From Fibrobacter sp. (lineage in GTDB: Bacteria > Fibrobacterota > Fibrobacteria > Fibrobacterales > Fibrobacteraceae): 39,098 nucleotides of DNA. The stretch spans positions 1 through 39,098 of the forward strand of contig JAGCPF010000061.1 in the NCBI GenBank assembly GCA_017642335.1. Reading direction: 5' to 3'. The notes beneath the pieces are model-generated. The model was not told the origin of the DNA. It searched no databases and saw nothing but the letters and a program-made list of their open reading frames with translations. Position numbers and translations under genes: made by a program. This document shows positions 1 through 8,100 of this stretch, in pieces. Positions within the stretch are counted from its first letter, which is position 1, and the number at the start of each line of letters is the position of its first letter.

Positions 1-782
1 AGGCGGAGCTTTTCCTTGTTCACGCCGAGGTCGTTCACGAGCCAGTCGAAGCAGTACTTGCGCCAGAAGTTGTACCAGTCAAGTTCGGTACCCGGTTCGC
101 AGAAGAATTCAAGTTCCATCTGTTCGAATTCGCGGGTACGGAAGATGAAGTTACCCGGAGTGATTTCGTTACGGAAAGACTTACCGATCTGACCGACACC
201 GAACGGAATGCGCGGGCGGACGTTGTCGACAATGTTCTTGAAGTCAACGAAGATACCCTGAGCGGTTTCCGGACGGAGGTACACCTTGTTGCCTTCGCCT
301 TCGATAACGCCGATTTCGGTCTGGAACATCAGGTTGAATGCGCGGGGCTTGGTCCAGTCGGTCTTGCCGCAGGTCGGGCATTCAATCTTGTTGTCCATCA
401 TCATCTGGTGGACTTCGTCAAAGTTCTTGCCGGCGCAGCAGCCTTCGCCGAGCTTGTCTTCCAAGAGTTGGTCGGCACGGAAACGTTCGTGGCAAGCGAG
501 GCAGTCGACCAGCGGGTCAGAGAAGTTGCCCACGTGGCCGGAGGCCTTCCAAACGCGGGGGTTCAAAAGAATAGAGCTATCGAGACCGAGCACATCCTGG
601 CGGCTCGTAACAAACTTCTTCCACCAGAGGTTCTTGATGTTGCGCTTCAGTTCCACGCCATACGGACCGTAGTCCCAAGTGTTGGCGAGGCCGTCGTAAA
701 TTTCGGAGCCGGGGAAAATGAAACCGCGGCGCTTGCAGAGGGAGATGATGTCCTTGAGGGCATCCTGAACTTTCTTTGCCAT
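1..782 (-). CDS. glyS: Glycyl-tRNA synthetase, alpha2 type (partial, C-terminal part off the window)
   Basis: Charges tRNA-Gly with glycine in the cytoplasm. About 260 N-terminal codons are visible from the ATG at 782; the gene runs off the left edge. The translation begins [20 protein letters not shown] and continues with [19 protein letters not shown] and [12 protein letters not shown], which are typical of the eukaryote/Gram-positive-like homodimeric class II GlyRS rather than the tetrameric GlyQ/GlyS form. A zinc-type cysteine set follows (CLACHERF and CPTCGK), then the class II motif-2 region with [20 protein letters not shown] ribosome binding site AAAGGA lies 9 nt before the ATG. A well-matched FCB-type promoter lies about 80 nt upstream, and the gene is divergent from the M23 peptidase gene. 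Confidence 0.95.
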   Translation of the reverse strand, partial: MAKKVQDALKDIISLCKRRGFIFPGSEIYDGLANTWDYGPYGVELKRNIKNLWWKKFVTSRQDVLGLDSSILLNPRVWKASGHVGNFSDPLVDCLACHERFRADQLLEDKLGEGCCAGKNFDEVHQMMMDNKIECPTCGKTDWTKPRAFNLMFQTEIGVIEGEGNKVYLRPETAQGIFVDFKNIVDNVRPRIPFGVGQIGKSFRNEITPGNFIFRTREFEQMELEFFCEPGTELDWYNFWRKYCFDWLVNDLGVNKEKLR

Positions 783-858
783 TATATAATCCTTTATCGG
801 CAGGCGCTTCGGCGTGCCGGACTAGGAACCTACCTGGATGATAGGCCCTGACGGGGGA

Positions 859-890
859 CAAATTTAGTAAAAGGCGAACGCCGCGGCAAA
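859..890 (-). promoter_or_regulatory. FCB-type promoter of glyS
   Basis: Read on the minus strand, TTTG (890-887) is followed after exactly 20 nt by TAAATTTG (866-859). This fits the Bacteroidota primary-sigma consensus (-33 TTTG, -7 TAnnTTTG). Transcription should start near 855, giving a leader of about 70 nt before the glyS ATG at 782. Confidence 0.65.
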
Positions 891-899
891 AGTGTGCAA

Positions 900-939
900 G
901 GTTCGAAAGCGCAAAAACATGTTTTTGCATTTTCGAACC
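900..939. repeat. 40-bp near-perfect palindrome upstream of the glyS promoter
   Basis: The arms 900-919 and 920-939 pair at 18 of 20 positions; the mismatches are at 909/930 and 910/929. The outer arm reads GGTTCGAAA and the inner arm GCAAAAACA, and there is no loop. It lies about 10 bp upstream of the -33 box of glyS. It could be an operator, a cruciform-forming repeat or a mobile palindromic element. Confidence 0.8.
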
Positions 940-1295
940 GCAGCCACTTACGTCATAGACGTCAAGCAATTATTTGCTTTGGCATAGCAAAGCCGAGCAA
1001 AATGCACTCCGAAAGCTAAAAAAAAAGCGCACATAGCGCAAAAGACGATAAAAAATTTAGAACAACCTCATTTTTTTTACTTTTTCTGGCACATTCGCAT
1101 ACGTAAAAAAATTATCACATCAAAAACGGCATTTTTTGTGCGAAAAACAAAAAAGAGAGCACCATCACACATTTCAAAAAAAAGTGGTGTGACCTTCCGC
1201 ACAATAGTCCCCGCAAAACGAATTTCACAAATAAATAAGTTTTATTCGGCGTGACAAAGGGCGATAAATGATATATCTTTACCCCATCAATAATT

Positions 1296-2261
1296 ATGAA
1301 ATTGCGTATATCTATATTTTTGCTTGCCCTACCGTTTGCCGTTCTCGCGAAAGAAGACAATATTGCCGAGGATGCCATCCAGCGCCTCGAAGAGAACGCA
1401 GCGCTCACGCTCGACGACGATGCTCTTGAATCCCTGAAAGAAATTTCTGACAATTCCGATGCGGGACTGCACATGCACCCCGGTTCCACGGCCAAGAGCG
1501 AAATCCAAGAAGCTGCCATCGAAACAGCGGCCGACACGGCTGACGACAAAAACGAAATGAGCCAGGAAGAAGCCGACGCGGAACTCGCTGCATTCACGGA
1601 CTCCGCTTTTGCCGGCAAGGAACTCAAGAAGCTCCAGCTAGACATGACCACGGCCATCGTCCCGACCGAAAGCCGCCGCATCGCCGGTCCGTACGGAATC
1701 CGCACCTACCGCATGCACCGAGGCATCGACCTCGGCCTGTGTCATGGCGAAAACCGCACCATTGTAGCCGCATTTGCCGGAAAGGTCGTAAAAGTCCGCA
1801 ACCAGGGCCGCCGCAAAGGCTATGGCAAGTATGTCATCCTTGACCACGGGAACGGACTCACGACACTCTATGCACACCTCGCCAGTTGGAACGTGAACGT
1901 CGGAGACGAACTCCAGGCCGGCGATACCATCGGCGTCGGGGGCAATACAGGCCGCTCCTTCGGAGCCCACCTCCATTTCGAGATGCGCTACGAGGGCATC
2001 TACATCGATCCCGCCACGATTTTCAACTTCGAACAAGGCACATTCTGGAACGTGAGCGTCGAACTCGACCCCGAAAAGCTGCTCGCCGCCGAAGGCGGAT
2101 TCCAGAAGGAACTGTCCAAGCACCGCTACTACAAAGTGCGCAGCGGGGACTGCCTCGGAAAGATTGCAAGGAAATACGGAATCAGCATCCAGCGCCTTAA
2201 GCAGCTGAATAACATCAAGGGCAACCTCATCCGTCCGGGTCAGGTCCTGCGCTGCTCGTAA
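1296..2261 (+). CDS. Secreted M23 metallopeptidase with C-terminal LysM (EnvC/NlpD-like)
   Basis: Probable periplasmic peptidoglycan endopeptidase or amidase activator. Residues 1-18 form a signal peptide (MKLRISIFLLALPFAVLA). Residues 20-120 are acidic, Ala/Glu-rich and probably helical. The M23 domain spans about 125-245 and has the zinc ligands H141 and D145 (HRGIDLG) and H225/H227 (AHLHFE), plus H194 (YAHL). All LytM catalytic positions are present, so it is probably active, unlike degenerate EnvC/NlpD. A LysM module (about 278-319: YYKVRSGDCLGKIARKYGIS) should bind glycan strands. It converges with ftsE across a 13-bp gap, which matters because FtsEX complexes control M23-type hydrolases in other bacteria. 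There is no clear Shine-Dalgarno sequence. Confidence 0.92.
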   Translation: MKLRISIFLLALPFAVLAKEDNIAEDAIQRLEENAALTLDDDALESLKEISDNSDAGLHMHPGSTAKSEIQEAAIETAADTADDKNEMSQEEADAELAAFTDSAFAGKELKKLQLDMTTAIVPTESRRIAGPYGIRTYRMHRGIDLGLCHGENRTIVAAFAGKVVKVRNQGRRKGYGKYVILDHGNGLTTLYAHLASWNVNVGDELQAGDTIGVGGNTGRSFGAHLHFEMRYEGIYIDPATIFNFEQGTFWNVSVELDPEKLLAAEGGFQKELSKHRYYKVRSGDCLGKIARKYGISIQRLKQLNNIKGNLIRPGQVLRCS

Positions 2262-2274
2262 CAAGAACGGGCTT

Positions 2275-2964
2275 TTAAATCATATCCCTATTCAACAGTT
2301 CGCCATGGTCCAAGACCAAGCGACGGAAAGGGCTATTCAAGTAGAAATCCGGGTTATGCGTCGCCATCACGACGGTCGTGCCGCGGGCATTGATTTCCTT
2401 GAAAATACTGAACACTTCCTCGGCGTTTTTCGGGTCGAGGTTTCCGGTCGGTTCGTCAGCCAGGAGTACGTAGGGATTGTGTACCATGGCACGCGCGATG
2501 GCCACACGCTGTTGCTCACCGCCCGAAAGCGTGTAGGGCATAGCAAAACGCTTCTGGCTAATCCCCACCAGGGCAAGCGCATCAAAGACTGCGTTGTTTA
2601 TCTTGTTGCTCGGGGTGCCCACGATACGGAGCGCCAATGCAACGTTTTCAAAGACATTGCGGTCCGGCAACAGCTTGAAATCCTGGAAGACTATGCCCAT
2701 CTTGCGACGCAGCGCCTGGATTTTCTTGTCCGGGGTGTTCTTGCTGTCGTAAACGCATTCTCCCGTAAACTTGACCATCACCTGGCCGCCACGATCCTCG
2801 TCGGGGCGTTCGTCCATGTAAATCAGCTTGAGCACGGTGGACTTTCCTGCACCGGAATGTCCTGTCAAGAAAACAAATTCACCCTTGTTCACCCGGAACG
2901 TGACGTTGTTGAGCGCCTTCCAGTTGTCCTCGTAAGACTTGGTGACATGGGTAAAATCAATCAT
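2275..2964 (-). CDS. ftsE: Cell-division ABC transporter ATP-binding protein FtsE
   Basis: Cytoplasmic ATPase that with the membrane protein FtsX links the divisome to peptidoglycan hydrolases. The 229 residues match FtsE length. Walker A is GHSGAGKST (35-43), the Q-loop is VFQDF, the signature is LSGGEQQR (146-153), Walker B is LLADEP (167-172) and the switch histidine is H203. FtsE-like sequence stretches include FVFLTGHSGAGKST and DEPTGNLDP. The ATG lies 7 nt after the stop of the SurA-like gene, so they are co-transcribed. No ftsX follows: the next gene downstream is the convergent M23 peptidase, so any FtsX partner is encoded elsewhere. A related LolD/MacB-type ATPase is a weaker alternative. 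Confidence 0.88.
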   Translation of the reverse strand: MIDFTHVTKSYEDNWKALNNVTFRVNKGEFVFLTGHSGAGKSTVLKLIYMDERPDEDRGGQVMVKFTGECVYDSKNTPDKKIQALRRKMGIVFQDFKLLPDRNVFENVALALRIVGTPSNKINNAVFDALALVGISQKRFAMPYTLSGGEQQRVAIARAMVHNPYVLLADEPTGNLDPKNAEEVFSIFKEINARGTTVVMATHNPDFYLNSPFRRLVLDHGELLNRDMI

Positions 2965-2971
2965 AATCCAA

Positions 2972-4264
2972 TTATTCCGTCATTCGGATTTCGATGTGGA
3001 CTTCCTTACGCCATTTCTTGACAAGCTTTTCCAGTTTCATGTCTTCGAGATGGTTCGCGGCAAGCTGTTCAATCTTGCCATAATCCTCGTCCATCGTAAG
3101 TTCGCGAATTTGCTTTGAATCGTCCAAACGGAACAGATGGTAGGCACCATCAATAAGGACGGGTTCGGAAATCTCGCCCACATTCAGGTTGGCAACCGGA
3201 TCTACATACGCCGGTTCCATCTCGTTTTTCTGGAACCAGCCCAGCAAGCCACCCGCATAGTTGCTGGACTTGTCCTCACTATACTTCTTGGCGGCAGCGG
3301 CAAAACTTTCCTTTGTCTTGATTGAATTTCTGAGGGAATCGGCAAGGTGCAGAACCGCAGCGGAATCCTTAGCCGAAGGAATCGTGCGCAGCAGGATCTG
3401 AGCGGAACGGACGCCGTCTTCCTTTCGTCCAAGAACGCGGGCGATATGCCAGCCAAGGTTCGTCTGGACCGGCGTTGCTGCATACTGACCATTAGAAAGC
3501 TTGTCGAGCGCACGTTCGAATGCCGGGTCGAGCAAGCCTCGCTTGAAATAGCCGAGGTCGCCGCCCTTCGCGGCACTGGAATCCTGGGAATGGTTCTTCG
3601 CAAGAAGCTCAAAATTCATGCCAAGGTTGAGGCTGTCGATCAACATTTCCGCGACAAGCCTGACCGAATCTACAATCGCGGAATCTGGCGAAACGGGAAT
3701 CTGGATGTGGCTCAACTGAACACAGTTATACTGGCGCGGCAGGGAATCCTTGTACGCCTTGTAGAACAAATCCACTTCTTTCTTGGTCGGGTGGATGGAA
3801 CCCACATGCATCTGGCGCACACGCATCATTTCGATATGCGAACGGATTTGCTTGGACAGCTGGTCACGGTACTGTGCAACGCTGATGCCCAGTTGGGAAC
3901 GGATAGCCTTCTCCAGAGTGGCCAGATCGATATTCTGGCTTGCAGCAAGCTGCGTCATATGCGTATTCACGCGCTGGTCCACTTCGGCTTCCGTCACTAC
4001 GATAGAGTCGCGGTCGATACGGCTGAGCAGAACCTTTTCCTCTATCAACTTATCAAGGACGTACTCCTTCTGCTGCTTTTCGCTCATCTCCGCCGCTTCG
4101 GGCATTTCCTGGAACTGGTATAGCTTGTTCATGAGTTCCGAGCGCATGATGGGCTTCCCGTCGACAACGGCAGCAATCCCTTCCATGAGTACGGGCGAGG
4201 CCGAAGCCATCGAGCAAAGAGCAAAAGCAAAAGTAACGGCAAAACGGGAGATTCTGGACATCAT
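2972..4264 (-). CDS. surA: SurA-like periplasmic chaperone with two parvulin domains
   Basis: Peptidyl-prolyl isomerase/chaperone expected to escort outer-membrane proteins. A signal peptide covers about residues 1-22 (MMSRISRFAVTFAFALCSMASA). A SurA N-terminal helical domain follows (GIAAVVDGKPIMRSELMNKL to about 165). Two rotamase (PpiC) repeats follow at about 180-280 and 285-385; both contain a GGDLGYF/GGLLGWF-type motif and a GWHIARV/AYHLFRL-type end. The 430-residue length is that of SurA. The start overlaps the stop of the upstream lipoprotein gene by one base (TAATG), and ftsE follows after 7 nt. An MSR start one codon later cannot be excluded. Confidence 0.88.
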   Translation of the reverse strand: MMSRISRFAVTFAFALCSMASASPVLMEGIAAVVDGKPIMRSELMNKLYQFQEMPEAAEMSEKQQKEYVLDKLIEEKVLLSRIDRDSIVVTEAEVDQRVNTHMTQLAASQNIDLATLEKAIRSQLGISVAQYRDQLSKQIRSHIEMMRVRQMHVGSIHPTKKEVDLFYKAYKDSLPRQYNCVQLSHIQIPVSPDSAIVDSVRLVAEMLIDSLNLGMNFELLAKNHSQDSSAAKGGDLGYFKRGLLDPAFERALDKLSNGQYAATPVQTNLGWHIARVLGRKEDGVRSAQILLRTIPSAKDSAAVLHLADSLRNSIKTKESFAAAAKKYSEDKSSNYAGGLLGWFQKNEMEPAYVDPVANLNVGEISEPVLIDGAYHLFRLDDSKQIRELTMDEDYGKIEQLAANHLEDMKLEKLVKKWRKEVHIEIRMTE

Positions 4265-5064
4265 TAATCCTTTCCAAATACGTTAGTCTTCATGAAAATG
4301 GGTCGGGAGCTCTTCCATTCCTTTTTCAAGCGTTCCAAGACGACCTTCTGGTGTTCGAGCCAAGCACGAGTCTGGACATCCTCCGCGACCTCCTCGAACG
4401 GGAGAACATCTGCGGAATCAAGACGTTTTACAATGACACCGATTTTCAGGGCGCCTTCACAAACCTTCATCTGCGTAATGTGACCGACCGGAATTTCCTG
4501 CAAACTCGGAATCAAGCAACTGTCCGGGGTCGTCTCGACGGAATCAAACGGAACAATTTTCTTGACCAAGTAATGCATATTGGGGATGGAGTCATACACA
4601 ACACCCTTGTGTCCCTTGTAATAGGTCGTTCCATTCTGCCATTCGTTAAAATACAGGATAGCTCCAGAAGCAATCGTTTTCCCGCGCAGGAACTGTTCCG
4701 GGTGGTTCTTGTAGTATTCCTGCTTTTCGGCGTCGGTCACAAGCATGGAATCCGTGAAGGTCTGGAGGAAATAGTCCACGGTCATCTTGCGAACCATGGC
4801 ATCGATTTGCTGGGCAAGGGCAGAATCTTCCAGCACGCCCTTGGACTCGGCCTCCTGGAAAATGATTTCCTCATCAATCCAATGATCCAAAAAAGAAAGA
4901 CGTTCCTGATTGCCCCAGGAATCCCATTCGGGGGCCATAACCCTGATTTCGGAAAGATGCAGTTTGGTATTGCCCACCGACACGATAACAGGATCCTCGC
5001 TGTTCGAGCAGGCGGAAATAAAAGCAAAAGCCAACAAGCAGATTAGGCGTAAACGAAATTTCAT
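4264..5064 (-). CDS. SurA-like (parvulin-family) lipoprotein
   Basis: 266-residue lipoprotein: signal peptide with lipobox ISAC and acylated Cys19. The mature part begins SNSEDPVIVSVGNTKLHLSEI, which matches the VAxVNGxxIxxxEl start of SurA/PrsA N domains. Helices resembling the SurA N-terminal fold continue to about residue 125, and a weak, degenerate parvulin-like region spans about 130-240. I see no clear catalytic parvulin motif, so a chaperone role is more likely than isomerase activity. It is the first gene of the group with the SurA-like protein and FtsE. Its -7 box lies only 6 nt before the ATG and no Shine-Dalgarno sequence is visible. Confidence 0.8.
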   Translation of the reverse strand: MKFRLRLICLLAFAFISACSNSEDPVIVSVGNTKLHLSEIRVMAPEWDSWGNQERLSFLDHWIDEEIIFQEAESKGVLEDSALAQQIDAMVRKMTVDYFLQTFTDSMLVTDAEKQEYYKNHPEQFLRGKTIASGAILYFNEWQNGTTYYKGHKGVVYDSIPNMHYLVKKIVPFDSVETTPDSCLIPSLQEIPVGHITQMKVCEGALKIGVIVKRLDSADVLPFEEVAEDVQTRAWLEHQKVVLERLKKEWKSSRPIFMKTNVFGKD

Positions 5065-5070
5065 CCCGAT

Positions 5071-5078
5071 AAAATTTA
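5071..5078 (-). promoter_or_regulatory. -7 box of the SurA-like lipoprotein operon, probably leaderless
   Basis: TAAATTTT on the minus strand ends 6 nt before the ATG at 5064. With a -7 geometry the transcript would start within about 2 nt of the start codon. The -33 element is poor (TTTC after 17 nt). Confidence 0.45.
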
Positions 5079-5149
5079 GAAAAAAACGCTATCGTGAAAG
5101 TAGCGGAGAAGATGGAATATTGCCAAAATTAATCCATTTTAGGGAAAAA

Positions 5150-8100
5150 CTACTTCAATTTCCCGAAGCGGCCCTTCAGTTTTGCAAGGGAATCTTCCTC
5201 AATGATTTCCTCGGAATCGTCGCCCTTGCGCTTGTACTTGAGGATTTCAAAGTCCTCGAGCAGGGCGGAAGCCTGTAAGTAGAGTTCAGGATATTCGGAA
5301 TCGTCAGAAGCGGTGCGCTCAATTTTGGAGAGGAGGTCTCGAGCCGTTTTCAGTTCGTGGTCCTTCATGAAGCGGGCCTTGAGGAAGGGACGGAACTTTT
5401 CACGGAGATCCTTGACGGAGAGATCTATTTTGTCATTGCGAGCCCCTTGGGCGAAGCAATCTCCGACCGACATGTCAGCGCCGAGCACGGCCAACCTTTC
5501 GAACAAAGTATTTTCCTTATGGTCAGGCAAGTAGAGTGCCACAAATTTCGAGATGGACTTGTTTTTCGCCATGAGGGCGGCAATAGCATCGCGGGCATGG
5601 TCACCGCCCTGGCGCATCGCTACCGAGAATTCACGGAGAATATCCCAGAACTTCACGAAGGCTCCGGCTCCGAGAAGGCCGGATTCATAGGTGGCACGTA
5701 CAAGCGCGAGGCGCATTTCTTCGTCTTCGCTGCGGGTGCTGGCGGCAAGGTTCTTGAAGTCCCGAATCTTTTTGCCGCGGGAAAACTCGAGGCCCGTAAA
5801 GCGCACGCAATGGTTCGCGTCCAGCTTATCGGCAACAAGCGACTTCAAAACCCACGACTTGAGCGCCGTCTTGAAACCGTCGGAATAGAGACCGCCCGTC
5901 TCAAGCATGTTCAGGCGGTCGACAATGAGCGTGGAGGCAGAATCGGTCACTTCGGCTAGCTCAGTGACCTTGCCAGGTTGGTGAGCCTGCCGAACCACCA
6001 CGCGCTTGCGGAAAGCTTGCCAGAAAGCGGATTCAGCCGGAGTCATGAGCGCCGATTCGCCCAAGCGCCAGCCAAAGCGCATATCGCCAAGCGCAAAATC
6101 GATGCCGAACGTTACCACGACAGGGCGCACTGCCGCGAAAAGCCGGAAACTCCCCCATTCCGGGTTAATTTCGCAGGGGAATTTCTCCGGGAACCCCTGC
6201 TTGAAGATTTTCGCATGAATCCGCAAGTGGTTCTCTTTTTCAGGCGTGACCGTCGGGATGTCGCAATCGAGCTGCTTCATCTCGGCAAAGACTTCGTAGA
6301 GGCTGAATAGCGGGGCCTTGTGCGGGTTCGCCTTGAGCTTATCGCAGAAGGCGTCATCGATAAACGTACGCTTGCCTTCCAGCTGCTTTTTCGCATTCTT
6401 GGGCATCTCGCGAATAACGGATTCCGCCATCCATTCGCGCCACTGGTGGATCGAGAGAGCAAGCGCCGCGGGCGTTACCTGCGGAAGCATGTCGTAAGGC
6501 AAGTCGAGCGTGATGCCGTCGCAGTCGCGGGTCGCATCGAAGACCATCTCGCCCATCACCATGCGGCTGGAACCGTCGAGCCCTTCAATGCGGAACTGTT
6601 CGAGGGAGCCGCCGAGAGTGGGTTCCTGCGGTTTTGCGGCTTTCTTGCCCTTCGCCGAGGCATCGAAGGCGCGCGGGAACAAATCGCCTAGAGATTGCCG
6701 CGCTTCGCTCGCAATGACACACTCTACACCAGTATCTAACTGGTCCAGCCAGAACTTCGCATCGAATTTCAAGAACTGGTCGGTATGTTCGCGGATGTAG
6801 TCCTTGAGCGTCTTGATGGAATTCACCTCATGTGCAATGCGCACGTAATAATCCACTAGGGCATCTTCGCTCGGGGCAAGCCCGAATTGACGCTTGCGGG
6901 CTTCCAACGCATGCAAGTCCTCGACGACGCGCTCGTTGTGCGTCATGAAGGCAAACGGGCGCGCCATCTGGCCAAGCACTACGGCCTCGCGCCAGAAAAT
7001 CTCTGCGCAATCGTCAGGATTCACGCGGGCATAATCCACGCGATGGCCGCGGCTAATCACGAGCCCGCGGAAACTCACCTCCTCCACCGCTTCCACAAAA
7101 CCGCGTTCCTGGTTCCACGTAGGCGCATACCAACGACGCGTGCAGAAGGGTTCCGCCACCTGCATAATCCATTCGGGTTTGATTTCGGCAGCCTTGTTGA
7201 GGAAAATGCGGCTCGTCTCGCGCACCTCGGCACTAAAGAGCCATTCCGCGCTCTTGCCGTAAAGGTCGCTGCCCGGGAAAACGTGCGTCTCGCGGCCGCT
7301 CACCAGGCGGTAGCAGCCGTTTTCCATGTCACGCAGGGCAACGCCGCCCAGAAATCCCGAAAGGAGTGCGATGTGCAGGTTGTCGCGGTGGAAACTGTCC
7401 AGCGGGCACACGCGATTTTCAAATTTCACGTCGAGGATGCGCCCGAACTGTTCATACAAATCAATCCATTCGCGGCACCGCAAAAAATGCAGGCTGTTCT
7501 TGTCGCAGAACTTGCGCAGCTTATTCCAGGTCTTGCCATCCCATTCGGCACAGAAGGCATTCCACATGCAAATGAACGTGAGGAAATCGCTCTTGTGGCC
7601 CGCGAACCTGCGGTGCAGTTGGCGAATGCGGGTGCGTTCGGGCTCTTCGCTCGGTACCACGCGCGGATCCTGGATGGAAAGCGCCGAACAGACGATCAAC
7701 GCGGGTTGCAACACGCCCGCATCGCGCGCCCGCAAAAGCACCGCCGAAAGTGCCACGTCCATCGGAAGGCGCGTCATCTCGCGGCCAAGCTTGGTCACAT
7801 GCCCGCTGGCGTTATCGGCGGTCAACGCACCGAGTTCAAAAAGCGTCTTGTAAGCGCCGCGAAATGCCGAATGCGGCGGCGACTGCAAGAACGGGAAATT
7901 TTCGAGTTCCAGCCCGAGGCTGCGCAGTTGCAGGACCACGTTCGCGAGATTACTCCGCCGGATTTCCGGCTCCGTAAACTCGTCGCGCTTCTCGAAATCC
8001 TCGGGAGAATAAAGGCGTATGCAAACACCGGGCTTTACGCGCCCCGCACGCCCAGTGCGCTGCCGGGCACTTGCCTTCGAAATGTCCTCAACGGGCAACC

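Larger units (their letters stand above)
783..1295. other. Divergent intergenic region glyS / M23 peptidase, no gene seen
   Basis: This 513-bp gap holds the glyS promoter, a 40-bp palindrome and a second imperfect hairpin at 973-1001 (TTTGCT/AGCAAA and GGC/GCC arms). The remainder is A-rich DNA. Just before the peptidase gene, TATCTTTA (1274-1281) could be its -7 box, 14 nt from the ATG. Open frames here have no recognisable product. Confidence 0.6.

Noticed and set aside
1115..1705. 196-codon minus-strand open frame over the M23 gene start
   Set aside because: Ser-rich antisense of the acidic Ala/Glu-rich N-terminal region, with no ribosome binding site or domain.
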